A stretch of 64,000 bases of DNA from Gracilaria gracilis. Lineage: Eukaryota; Rhodophyta; Florideophyceae; Gracilariales; Gracilariaceae. The DNA is taken from contig JARGSG010000084.1 of the NCBI GenBank assembly GCA_030374805.1, positions 186,001 through 250,000 on the forward strand. Reading direction: 5' to 3'. Numbering within the stretch: position 1 is the stretch's first letter; each line of letters starts with the position of its first letter. Of the stretch, positions 9,793 through 19,367 are shown one piece after another. Position numbers and translations under genes: made by a program. The notes beneath the pieces were generated by a model that worked only from the letters and a program-made list of their open reading frames with translations, was not told the DNA's origin and did not search any database.

Positions 9793-11820
9793 TCAGAAGT
9801 TTTTGTACCGAAAGTTTGTCAAGGGGTTTGATTGCGACGGCGCATTTGGTCCTAAAGGCCTTGAACCTGAAAGGGCTTGCGTGCGACCTACCAAAGCGTC
9901 GTTTGTGTTGAGGGGACGTTGTGTGTTGAGCTGGTTCTGTGCGTGCATCATACCAGCATGTGACGCTGCCCCGGCACGAGCCATTACATTCTGACTGCTT
10001 AATAGAGCCTGTGCGTTGAGGGCCCGCGAAACCAGTCCTGCTTGTGAGCTAATGCCCGGTTGGGCGGCCATCGGCACGTGAGGATTAATTGCCGTGTTGA
10101 GTCGGCTCTGCGGCCCTTGGCCAAGAGCGGCGGTGGACTGCGGAATCATTGACGGGTGAACTTGCGGGATGCTTCTCCTTTGCACTGTTATCGTGAGCAA
10201 GTTCTGCAGCATTTGTAGACGATCTTCCAGTCCGCTAATAGTGTCGCGGAGGTTTTCATTCTCTCCTTCGAGAGTGTTCACTCTCTTTTCGTATTCCATT
10301 GTCATGTGCTTTCGACGAATTCGAGACAGTTTGGCGCTTTCTCGGTTCTGCGCTTGCCTTTGTAATCTTCTTTGCTCCTCCGTCAGATGAGGGTTCTTCC
10401 GTTTCCTGCCCCGTTTCTTTGGCTGCTTCACCTCCTCCCCTGGGGCTTGACGCTCTGGGGTGAGGCCAATGACCTGCTTGTCTTGGTTCGCAATTGGGTG
10501 AGTGGGCACGACAGTTTTCGACGCGCTAGACGGGGTCGTTTGTTTCTGAGGCGTTTGAAGGTTCGCGTTCGATGCTTCACTTGTACTTCGCCCTGTCTCC
10601 TGTGATTCCGTGGCCTTGGAGTCGATTTTTTGTGGAGTTGCTGCTTCTGAACTTGCCTCAAAGCTTGGCTTTGAGATCGACCGGTCGTCTAAGGCGGTCC
10701 TGGTAGCAGTCATTGTGTTCCCTTCTGTCATCGAAGACGAGCCTGCGATGGGCTTCTCGTCCTTCATAGCAGTGGCTGACGAATTGTTTCTATTATTATC
10801 CGCTAATGACGAATTGCCCTGTTTCATCATATCCCCAAGGCCAAGGGCTCCTCGAGGAGCAGTGGAACGAGATGCATTGAGGTCATTCGAGGTATTTCCT
10901 TCATCTGCTGCAACGTCATCCTCGCCCTCACTATCACCTTCTACTTCATCGCGGTCGTCATGATCAATGGCACCTCCTTTTCTAGGATCACGCAGAGAGG
11001 TATTGATTGAAGTCATAATGTCATGAAACCACGTGTTCCCCCTCTTCAGTTCCCCACTTCCGTGAATTGGGGGCTCACTAACACGCGTGGGTACATTGTT
11101 CGCCAAGTTTGCGAGATTACCCAAAGATAAGGAGCTGGTGGCCTTGTCAGCAGCCTCCGTGTCGTATAAGTCGGGACGGAGCGAGCTGAGCGTTCGCATG
11201 AGCTGTCGAGGCGTAGGTGGCGCTGAAGGAGAAAATAGCTTAGTGGTTGACTTTCCATCAGCGCCAAATGAACCGAGGGCTCCAAGGTTCAGCGATGGTA
11301 TGCGGCTGATACGGGAACGTTTCATGGCGCTTAGTGAAGGTTGCGCGGACGGGGAGGCTGGCGTGTCGTCGTTAACGTCGTCGAACACGGCGCTTATGAG
11401 ACGCTGCATGTCTTTCTCTCCGCGCGAGATACCGCGAACAACAGCGCACGCCTTATCAAGCGCTTCCACTTTCTTATCGGGATCGAGGTAACCGCTATCC
11501 GAGATGGTTTTCAAGAAACCATCGGCATGGTCATACGCTTCCGGGATGTTGTAGCTGCTGAGGGGTTCGTTTTCATTGAGCGTCTCGCCACCAAATTCGA
11601 GCTCGAGCGACTGTTGTTGGGGGTCATTGCCGGAGGGTTGCCATGGCAAATTAGCAATGGAAGTCTTGAGATCTTTGACTAGGGCATTTGAGGGCATATC
11701 GACTTGATGGTCCTCGCCGTTGGGCATACGCACAAGGAGAGGAAGAGAGGAGTTGGGCGCATAGCGATCGAGGTCTGCGCCGGGACGCGACGCATGAACC
11801 GCGGCGTTCTTGTGAGTCAT
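9793..11820 (-). CDS. bZIP transcription factor with N-terminal ubiquitin-like region
   Basis: This is a predicted nuclear DNA-binding factor of 675 residues. The bZIP lies at about 475-545. A basic patch KKRGRKRKN precedes the signature NRESAKLSRIRRK (N-x7-R). A leucine zipper follows with heptad-spaced V/L/L/L (VNTLEGENENLRDTISGLED). Residues about 25-90 look like a ubiquitin-like beta-grasp domain: LPLLVRMPNGEDHQVDM, then VKDLKTSI, LELEFGGETLNENEPLSSYNI, matching the ubiquitin pattern of two strands, a helix, an LxFxGxxL turn and LSxYNI. An unknown helical segment follows (about 90-135). The middle is Ser/Thr/Asp-rich and acidic, and the C-terminus is Gln/Asn/Ala-rich. The frame opens at 11940 with TTG; the ATG at 11820 is the first in frame. 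No intron is seen. The bZIP call is firm. The ubiquitin-like call rests on pattern only. Confidence 0.85.
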   Translation of the reverse strand: MTHKNAAVHASRPGADLDRYAPNSSLPLLVRMPNGEDHQVDMPSNALVKDLKTSIANLPWQPSGNDPQQQSLELEFGGETLNENEPLSSYNIPEAYDHADGFLKTISDSGYLDPDKKVEALDKACAVVRGISRGEKDMQRLISAVFDDVNDDTPASPSAQPSLSAMKRSRISRIPSLNLGALGSFGADGKSTTKLFSPSAPPTPRQLMRTLSSLRPDLYDTEAADKATSSLSLGNLANLANNVPTRVSEPPIHGSGELKRGNTWFHDIMTSINTSLRDPRKGGAIDHDDRDEVEGDSEGEDDVAADEGNTSNDLNASRSTAPRGALGLGDMMKQGNSSLADNNRNNSSATAMKDEKPIAGSSSMTEGNTMTATRTALDDRSISKPSFEASSEAATPQKIDSKATESQETGRSTSEASNANLQTPQKQTTPSSASKTVVPTHPIANQDKQVIGLTPERQAPGEEVKQPKKRGRKRKNPHLTEEQRRLQRQAQNRESAKLSRIRRKHMTMEYEKRVNTLEGENENLRDTISGLEDRLQMLQNLLTITVQRRSIPQVHPSMIPQSTAALGQGPQSRLNTAINPHVPMAAQPGISSQAGLVSRALNAQALLSSQNVMARAGAASHAGMMHAQNQLNTQRPLNTNDALVGRTQALSGSRPLGPNAPSQSNPLTNFRYKNF

Positions 11821-12915
11821 TGTTTGTTGAGGTGTGCAAACGACTAAGCGGGGGGTTGGTAAAGAACGCCTTACGACGGAGTCATGTATGCCAAGAAGGA
11901 ACGAAAAGGGTTCAATGAGCAAGAGGCAGGAGCGGCGCAAGGCGTTGGCGTGAAAGAGAAGCGGTGCGGTGCGGGTGGAAACTGCGACAAGGACTACTAT
12001 CTGTAGGCCGGTTGCGACGTTGGCAGTCGGCAGGCGCCACGACCTGACGGGTGTGAGTATCGTCCATAGGACGCAGATAAGGATTAACCGTCTTTATGCA
12101 TACCGAGCGCTGTGAGACGTTTCCCACGCGCTTGAAAAAATAAGTTCAAAAAAATGGAGCATTTTGGTTCATGTGCATGCCGAGGCGCCAAATGGAATCG
12201 CCCACGCGCGGATCGCAGCGCAGTCGATTTGCACATGGAGAATATGCCACCTGCCTGGCGAATGAATTTATGCCAGCAGTGTATGCATACGTCGATGCCG
12301 CCTGCCTTGTTGACGACCAAGGGAGCATAATCGTCACAGGCTTCGCCAAGCCCGCGTGATGGCCGTTCCTCCACACTGTCCATTGGCCAACGATTGACCA
12401 ACTCCGGCACCAACTCCTTTCCCTGCCAACGATTGTGCCGGCGCTTCTCAGACGTTTGTCCGTAACCCGACACTTGCGATTATAAATTCTATGCCCTATT
12501 GTATATATACCTCAAGCTCTCTACTGTACAGCGGTACTTCTCATACGTCCGGTGTGCAGGTGTGAGAGGTTACACAAAACCATGCATAACTGTGTGAGAG
12601 GCAGGCAGTACAACACACGTTTGTTGCAACCTCAGCTACGCATCGAACGCCCTTCAAGGCTCAAGACCATTGCAAAGTAGAACCATGTCACGCACCATTG
12701 TGATGCCTAGAAAGGGCGCCCGTCGATTATCTGTCGCCCGTTTGTCTCGGGACCAGGTACAATTTTTTCACTAAGACACAACGAGCATTATGAATCAATT
12801 TCTGTCTGTCTTTCGTTTATGGTTTTAACGCGCAAACACCTGGATCACAAGCACTGCATGCTGCCTGGCAGCTCTATATCGCCAAGGTACATGAGCACGG
12901 TACGCAAGCGTGTGC
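11821..12915. other. Intergenic region between bZIP and coiled-coil genes
   Basis: It holds the bZIP promoter and the 3' end of the next minus-strand gene. A TATA-like GTATATATAC at 12501-12510 is followed at 12521-12537 by CTACTGTACAGCGGTAC, nearly identical to the element at 8074-8089 in front of DnaJ. It could drive a plus-strand transcript, but only tiny frames follow, such as a 29-codon ORF from ATG 12685 that could be a first exon because CAG|GTACAA follows it. The 129-codon minus-strand frame at 12084-12473 has no family features and is not accepted. Confidence 0.4.
12501..12537 (+). promoter_or_regulatory. Possible core promoter (TATA plus CTACTGTACA element)
   Basis: GTATATATAC lies 10 bases ahead of CTACTGTACAGCGGTAC. 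The same second element, with one base missing, lies in the leader region of the DnaJ gene. A downstream gene was not identified, so this is a weak call. Confidence 0.25.
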
Positions 12916-13767
12916 TTAGCGGCTGTGCTGGTCGTCGTCGCTTCTTGCACGAGTCACAAGGCACAGTGCAAGCGCTGCCACCACACCGCCAACCGCACTG
13001 GCGCCAGCCGCAATCACACTTCTCCTTGCAGCCTGTTGCTCCGCAGAGTGCTTCTCTTCCCGTAAGTCCTGCAGCTGACGTTGAAGCTTATCAAGTTGCT
13101 TGTCCTTCAATTCCAATACTTCCAATTGTTTCTCATGCGCATCAATTAGTTGTTGCAAATGAGTCAGCTTCTTCTTCTGACGCGCGGAACAGGATTGCAT
13201 CTCCTCCAATCTTCTTTCAGCGGTATCTCGTTCCTCCCTGGCCTCCTGTAGATTAGCGCTGACGGTCTTGAGCAACAGCAATCTTCTGTCCAGCTTTTTC
13301 TTCTCCTCCTCCAGGCGACGAAAGTCTGCACGCTGGTTCGACACCATGGCATTAAGCTCAGCAATGGACCGATCTCGTTGGCTGATAACAGAACGAGCAG
13401 TGAGCAAGCCCTTGTTGACGGCGGTCTCGGCCTGCTCCGCGTCATTCGCGCGTGCCGTGGCGGCCTTGAGATCGGCCGACAGCACGCGATTGTCGGCCTG
13501 CACCTGGCTCAGCGAGGAACGTAGGCTCTGCACGCGGTGCTTCCATCGCTCCATGGTGGCCGGCGATGTGTCCGAGTGCACACTGTCATCGTGTGCTTCC
13601 GAGGGGGGCGGTGAGGCGGATGCAGAGGAGTTCTCAGAGCTGGTGCCAGAGGTGGCATTCCTTCTCTTCTTCTTTTTCTTTGCAGGCACGGAAGTGTGGT
13701 TCGCAACGGCAGTGGGCAATTGCGCGGTCGGGTTTAAAGGGGCTGATGTTTCGGCGTCCGTAACCAT
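12916..13767 (-). CDS. Tail-anchored coiled-coil protein of unknown function
   Basis: This is a 283-residue protein starting at ATG 13767. Residues 1-70 are disordered, with a lysine/arginine run (KKKKKRR, about 30-36) that could be a nuclear or membrane-proximal signal, then Ser/Pro-rich sequence. From about 72 to 248 it is a continuous coiled coil (RWKHRVQSLRSSLSQVQADN through LDKLQRQLQDLREE). It ends with one hydrophobic segment at about 251-271 (AAGASAVGGVVAALALCLV) and a 12-residue polar tail, the layout of a C-terminal tail-anchored membrane protein with its coil in the cytosol. It could act as a tether or golgin-like protein, but that is inference. No enzymatic motif is seen. It lies on the same strand as the spliced gene upstream, about 0.94 kb away. 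Confidence 0.8.
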   Translation of the reverse strand: MVTDAETSAPLNPTAQLPTAVANHTSVPAKKKKKRRNATSGTSSENSSASASPPPSEAHDDSVHSDTSPATMERWKHRVQSLRSSLSQVQADNRVLSADLKAATARANDAEQAETAVNKGLLTARSVISQRDRSIAELNAMVSNQRADFRRLEEEKKKLDRRLLLLKTVSANLQEAREERDTAERRLEEMQSCSARQKKKLTHLQQLIDAHEKQLEVLELKDKQLDKLQRQLQDLREEKHSAEQQAARRSVIAAGASAVGGVVAALALCLVTRARSDDDQHSR

Positions 13768-14283
13768 TGTGCACTGAGGAGTTGGGGTGGACGGGTGGAC
13801 CGCGCTGTGTAGAAAAAAGGCGTGCGATGTTACTTTTGTAGGGTCTACGCTGGCGGAAGGCTCACGCAGCGAAGGTGAGGGGGAAGCTACGTATGGGGGA
13901 GGGGGGGTGGGGGAGAGTGGGCAAGGGCGGGGGGAAGCGTGGCTTGTGGGTGGTGGGACTAAAGTTCAAAAGAGGTGGTGGGGACGACTGGACAGACGGT
14001 TAGATTGCGGCGCAGAGGGGCGTGTGAGCCACCGGGCGTTCATCTCGGGGCCACGGCTGAGGTTCGGAGATATCTGGAGGTCAGTTGATGATCTTACTCG
14101 GAAGTTGAACTGGTCTGCCAACGGGAGCTCAGCCGCAAAAAAACGAGCGGGAAGCGAGATCAAAAATTTAATTGCTTTTGTGGCTGACTGACGTCGGCCA
14201 ACCACGGGGTGACACGGGGCGCACAAGCGGCAGCGCTTGCGACGTGTTCACGTGTGCATGGCGGCGCGCAGCGCAATGCACCT

Positions 14284-14336
14284 GTGCGCAAGTGCAGGGC
14301 GGCGTGCAGCGCATGCACCTGTGCGCAAGTGCAGGC
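14284..14336. repeat. Short tandem direct repeat (CACCTGTGCGCAAGTGCAGG)
   Basis: The motif GCACCTGTGCGCAAGTGCAG occurs twice, about 34 bp apart, with GGCGTGCAGCGCAT-like sequence between. A third related CAATGCACCTGTGC lies just before. This is a local duplication with no evident function. Confidence 0.5.
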
Positions 14337-14501
14337 GAGGCGGCAGCACGTCAGCGGCGGAAGCACAGCGTGTTTAGTTTTAGCGACTATCTCTAGCGAC
14401 ATTGTCGCCTGCACGAGCACGGGTGATCAGCACGATGGTGATGTAAGCCAGCGAGCGCCCCATCGTCAAAAACTGGCGCACGTGCGTGACACACTCTGCC
14501 T

Positions 14502-14525
14502 CACACACACACACACACACACACA
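14502..14525. repeat. (CA)n microsatellite
   Basis: An uninterrupted run of CA dinucleotides. Confidence 0.95.
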
Positions 14526-14606
14526 TATACCTTCGTATATCATGAAGCACATCATGTGATGCGCCCGCACGTGCGCACACAATAACCACATCCCCAGCCG
14601 CACCCG

Positions 14607-14697
14607 CACCACCACCACCATCACCACCATCACCACCATCACCACCATCACCACCAGCGCCACCATCATCACCACCAGCGCCGCCGCCGCCGCCGCC
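14607..14697. repeat. CAC/CAT trinucleotide microsatellite grading into CCG
   Basis: CACCACCAT-type triplets repeat many times and end in (CCG)n, only a few bases beyond the stop codon of the spliced gene on the minus strand. It is therefore probably transcribed in that gene's 3' UTR. Confidence 0.9.
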
Positions 14698-14704
14698 CAA
14701 GTGC

Positions 14705-15968
14705 TCACGACGCGTCGGCGCGTCGCACCAGCGCAAGCGACGGCGGTGCGTTCTCGCGCGCAGTGGCGCCCGGCATCACCGCGATGCGCGTCGTGCCCGC
14801 AATCGCGTTCAGTCTCGCCTGCTCCGCGTTGCGCTTCGCGTCGCGCTCCTCCTTCGCCAGTTCCTTCTCCCTCAGTCGCGTGTCTATCAACGCCGTCAGA
14901 GTTCCAAAATCGTCCGGGATGGCCTCACCGCTCTTTCGCATCGCGTTCACGATGCGGCATCGACTGATTACGTTGTACATCTTCTGCTTGCGTCGCAGCC
15001 CGTTCTCCCAACGGTAGCCGATAGCCGCCTCGAAGCGGGGCGCGCCCAGCACTTCATACGTCTTTCCGATCGTACGTCGCTTCTCCAACAGCTTTCGGTC
15101 GTGCACGCGACGACCGTCGCCCTTACAAATCTCGCGTAAGGGCACGCCATCCGGCGCACCCGTGCCGTGCAAGTACATCTCCACCACTGCCTCCCAGTCA
15201 TTGAGAGACGACTCATCCACGTCAGCCGACGTCGACCCATAGCTACGTGTCGCCATCAGCGAGAACGGCTCGTCCACCGCATCCGACCCGCTGGACGTGG
15301 ACGACGGCATGGTGCGCGCCGACAGTCGGCTGCGCTTGCTCGGCCGATCGGTGAGCGGAGAGATTCGCGGCAGGTGACGTACGGACGGTAGCGCCGATAG
15401 AGGCGGCGGTGGCAACGGTTGATGCGGCGCGTAGTGACGCTGCGGCGGCGGCGGCGCGTGCGAGGAGCGCAGCGGCGGCTGTACGGGTGGTACCGGCGCG
15501 ATGGGGTTCACATGCGTGCCGTGCGGCGGCCGATGCGTCGGCTGTGGCTGCGATGAGATGATGTGGTAGTTCTGTCCGTCGCCTAACGATTGATTGATGG
15601 TGCAATCGGCGTTGAAGTTGTAATAATCTGCATGCGAAACAAAACAACACGAGCTGAGGTTAGACAGCGAGACAACAACGGCCACGCAGCACAAGGGGCC
15701 GAGTGGAAAGAGCGCGCTACGACGTACGGTAGTTGTGGATGTAGGTCTGCACAGCGGGCAGATGCAGCTGATGATGCTGCTGTTGCGGCGGCGCGTGTTG
15801 CTGCGGCGGCGCATGTTGTTGCGGCGGTGGCGGTTGCGCATGCGGCGCAGACGGCTCATGCACATGGTGCGAGAAGGGGTAGGGCGCGGCGGCGGCCGCG
15901 GCGTACGAGCGCGGCGGCGAGCGCGCACGCGCGCCGAGCGCCGATGAACGGGGTGGCGGTGCGTTCAT
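14705..15968 (-). CDS. Spliced gene, Pro/Gln/His-rich protein of unknown function
   Basis: Two exons are inferred: 15968-15728 and 15627-14705. The intron (15628-15727, 100 bp) has GTACGT at its 5' end and TGCAG at its 3' end. Joining preserves frame and gives 387 residues. The start ATG at 15968 follows an in-frame TAG. Exon 1 is a Pro/Gln/His-rich segment. Exon 2 continues low-complexity Pro sequence, a basic KRSRLS patch at about residue 190, then a conserved-looking C-terminal half with WEAVVEMYLHGTGAPDG, REICKGDGRRVHDRKLLEKRR, YEVLGAPRFEAAIGYRWENG and a charged helix (TRLREKELAKEERDAKRNAEQ). It could be a nuclear DNA- or chromatin-binding factor, but no known domain was recognised. Without the intron the reading would replace exon 1 by an unlikely Arg/Cys-rich N-terminus. 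Confidence 0.75.
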
Positions 15969-16073
15969 ACGCCAGCGTAGCTACTCGTAGACGGCGCCGG
16001 CGGACGCGCACAACGCGACGGGGTGGCGAGACGTACGCGAAGACGCGCGCGAAGCGGGACGGGGACGCACGCG

Positions 16074-16118
16074 GCGGTAGCGGTAGCGGTAGCGGTAGCG
16101 GCTACTACTACTAAGACG
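16074..16118. repeat. (GGTAGC)n hexanucleotide repeat with TAC/GAC triplets
   Basis: Four or more copies of CGGTAG run into TACTACTACTA and then GACGACGAAGGCGACGACGAC. Confidence 0.85.
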
Positions 16119-16438
16119 ACGAAGGCGACGACGACGGCGGCGACGCGGGCGACGCGAGGCGGTAGTAGCGCGAGGTGCGCGGCGTGGTGTAGGCCCGATG
16201 GTGCGTACGTACGAATCTGCGCTTGGAAGAGGAGCTGCGTGTCAGCGTGAAGTATCTACGCTCCCAAGTTGGCTGTACGAGCACGTGCGTGGCAGACGCG
16301 CGCGCGCCGTCGGCGACGCGCCTTTGTCAGCGCGGCGTGTTGCGCGGCGGCTCACGTGCGGTTGGCAGCCGTGTGCCGTCGCTGACGTACAGTAACTTAC
16401 GCCCGCGACCGCGCGTCGATCACTTTGTTCCTGCGCAG

Positions 16439-16440
<2 letters not shown>

Positions 16441-16486
<46 letters not shown>

Positions 16487-16495
16487 CACACACAC
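16441..16495. repeat. (CA)n microsatellite, long
   Basis: About 55 bp of CA dinucleotides with a single CG interruption near 16479-16480. Confidence 0.97.
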
Positions 16496-18521
16496 CGCGA
16501 GCACACACCAACACATGCAACACCGCTCCACTGCGCGTTGTCGTCGAACTCCACCGCCGCCCAATGGGCGCGCCCGCAAGCGCAACGCAGTCGCAGCGCA
16601 GGAGCCCAGCATCGCTTTACGGAACGTGAACACGCGTGTACACGTAGGTGCATTCACTTCAGCTACCACCGTAAAGCGCTGCCTTTCCCAGTCGCGCCCC
16701 GCCGCGTGTCACGCCCACGCGCTCCTCGCCCCCTTCCACTTCTCACCACACACCCCTCCCAAACCACCCCTAAAGAAAGTTCCAAAAAACGGAGCCATAC
16801 ATTCGCTGCTGCTCTGTAAATGTTCTTACCTCTCAGCGATGCATTACACATTCAGCTCACATCATTTATTACAAAACTATCACAAAACTGCACTTTCAAG
16901 CACAATACGTGTCCAACACAACGCTTTTGAAAACACAAGCGAAACGGACAGAAGCGACGCATTTGGAGCAACGTATACGACCACGTCTACTGTGTAGCAA
17001 TTTCGTTTGCTTTTCAAAGATAAATGCGTTTTGCTTCCTATTTTAACCCTTTTGAACCTAAAACTTTTTGTCTAGTGAAATAGACGTAAGACGCCAACCT
17101 GATTGGTTCACGAATGAAACGACTCGTTACCAGGTTGCCATGTGTTTCGAAAATTATGTCTACATCAGTAAACACAAAAGCAACGAGTAGCAGCTGGTTA
17201 TTGGAAAACAATTTCTCAATTATGGCCAATAGGTGTGAAGGATTTGAAGCCTTTTTGTATACAACATGAGCTTGCTTTATTGTTTCAATTGACAAAACGC
17301 AATGTCCGCTTCGTACTAAAGCTTCCCAAACCCAAGCGCAACATTTGTCCACCAAAACGGGCGTAACTGTTCTCGTACTATTTCGTCGGGACGTTTTTAA
17401 TTCGTCTTTTCAAAGCAAACTAGATCAATGTCGAATTCTGCACAAACCGTCATCTTCAGCCTGTAGACCTTCTAATCTACATTTTCTTGCGACAAAAGTG
17501 ATGACGCAAAGACCCTGAAATCTTTTGCTCTGCAGACAAAAACCAAATGACACTTTGCGCGAAAAAAAGAGCTCATGAGGACTTTTCCTCTTACCAAAGC
17601 GGCAATAAGATTAAGTGTAATTGCGCGCAAAAATAAAAAAGGTTTGGATGCCCCCGACCACATATACAAGTAAATCTAGATTCAGCTTGGCATACTTTAA
17701 CGATTGAGCATACCACAGAAACTTTTAGGGCGCTCCATCGCCACTGTTCAAAACCTATTGCGTCCACAAACCCCCATATCTACTAACAAACGACTCAAAA
17801 ACACTAACACCCACATTCAAATCCAGAGACACTTACAATCCAAGACAAAACCCGGGAACCCGTCACAATTCACACAATTTAAAGATCAAAAAGGTCATGT
17901 CTTGCCAACCAAAAAGACGCCAACTAGTACATAAAAAATAGTGGAAAGTATAAATAACACTACTATGCTCCATATTACAAGCAAACCAATCTCCCGACTA
18001 ACGATTGCGACAATTTCTGATAACATGGACCTCCTTGATTTGCTATCGCTTCTGCAACAAGCTCCTTTTTACAGGTTTTTACATCAAAAGACGTTTGAGA
18101 ATCTTTCTCGAACGTACAGTTTCTCTGAACACCGCATCGAACTTCGGTATAACACTTTGTGCTATACCTTTCAATTTGGACAGCCTTGCAGCTACCAAGA
18201 CATTGATGTATCTCTATGTGACTCCAAGCTTCCCACTACGCTGATGGTGGTAGAAAAGTTGACAGTTGTGAAATGTGTGAAGTAGTACACATCCCAGAAC
18301 ACTTTGTTGACAAACGCTGGTCTCTGTTATCTTTTTTATAATTTTTTTTGTCTTCAAATGTAGCAAGGCGCCATAAAATTGGTTTTTTCAACAATCGGCC
18401 GTCCATTAGGTGGATGACGAGATTTTAAATGATTCATTATCTTAACTTCCTGCAGGTACAAATTGTGGAGAAGTAGCGCACCGAAAGTACTTCAAAAAGG
18501 ATAGCCCGTCACGTTTCTTTG

Positions 18522-19283
18522 ATGGAGACCCTCATTGATAGATTTCACATTGTTCACTTCCGGCCAATCTTTAACGTGGATAAATCGGGAGTGTCCGTTA
18601 ACACAGTTCTTGGCCGCAGTTTTTGGAAGGGAATTGGTAATAAGGATTCGGTGCTCATTCACAAAATCTGCATGGTCAAGGGAGCCAATGACCATGTGAT
18701 GATAATGCCGGTTCGGTCTGCCGACGGACAAGCATGGAAGCCTGTCATCGTTTTCTGGGGCAATCTTGCCCACTACAGGTTTGTGAACGGCAGTTTTCAA
18801 ACCCTCCATGAATTTTTCCCGCCCTGTTATTTGTACCAGCGAGAGATTCCTGGCGTGAATAGTACGATTTTCAACTACTGGGGGCACCACTTCGTTCCAG
18901 AGACGAAAGAATTGCGCACTGGAAACAAGCGTCTGCTTTTGATTCTGGACGGGTATTACGGACAGGTGCAGTACACTACATTGAACTTCCTGAAGGACAA
19001 CCGTGTAATTCTGTTTGCATTATCTTCGCACACCAGTCACATTCTGCAGCATTTAAATTTCGGTGTATTCACCTCTTATAAGTCCTATTTTCAACGCGAG
19101 GTACACCGCATGTCCCTCTCCTGGTCGGGCATTGACGTGTTTGATGTTTCCTATTGCATTTCGGTGGCTATGTCCGCGGCCTTAGTGTTTTCAAACATAA
19201 GAAGTGGATTTTCTGTAGAGCAATTGTCCTTGGCAGCGACTGAGGGAGATGCCATTCATATATCTGTTGTTATTTTCGGCTGA
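18522..19283 (+). pseudogene. pogo/Tc5-like (DDE_1) transposase fragment
   Basis: The frame is about 253 residues from ATG 18522 and covers only the DDE catalytic core of a CENP-B/pogo-like transposase. No N-terminal helix-turn-helix is present. The family order is clear: FNVDKSGV (first Asp), KICMVKGANDH, WKPVIVFWG, LLLILDGYYGQ (second Asp), then HTSHILQHLNFGVF. In this family the last motif is normally HSSHLLQPLDVGVF, so the third catalytic Asp is Asn here and the element should be inactive. Upstream sequence (17941-18500) is frame-broken. It belongs to the same superfamily as the element at 26363-28372 but is clearly diverged from it. A domesticated binding protein is possible but less likely than decay. 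Confidence 0.7.
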
Positions 19284-19367
19284 AATTCCTACTATTATGA
19301 ATCCTATTTGCCTATTTGGCCCGGATTAGGGATCCGCCTATGAAGGGTAGGATTGGCGTGACACTTG
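19284..19367. other. Short spacer after the pogo-like fragment
   Basis: AT-rich spacer without features, ending at the probable LTR. Confidence 0.3.

Larger units (their letters stand above)
13768..14704. other. Intergenic region with GC-skewed and simple-repeat tracts
   Basis: It contains the promoter of the coiled-coil gene and the 3' flank of the spliced gene. A G-rich purine tract (GGGGGAGGGGGGGTGGGGGA-like) lies at about 13876-13935. Two short direct repeats containing GTGCGCAAGTGCAGG lie near 14282-14335. Microsatellites at 14502-14525 and 14607-14697 are listed separately. No gene is seen. Confidence 0.5.
15969..18521. other. Intergenic region, GC-rich then AT-rich
   Basis: The first 450 bp are GC-rich and presumably hold the promoter of the spliced gene; a GTTACTGTACGTCAG element (minus strand) lies at about 16382-16397. 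Beyond 16800 composition turns AT-rich, marking the end of the gene island. Frames of 105 codons (17038-17355, minus) and 114 codons (17941-18285, plus) show no family motif. The latter, directly upstream of the pogo-like remnant, may be its decayed N-terminal part. Confidence 0.4.

Noticed and set aside
12084-12473. 129-codon minus-strand frame upstream of the bZIP gene
   Set aside because: No family features and unusual composition; likely chance in GC-rich intergenic DNA.
14209-16819. Frames rich in His-Thr or Cys-Val over CA repeats
   Set aside because: Direct translation of microsatellites; no gene features.
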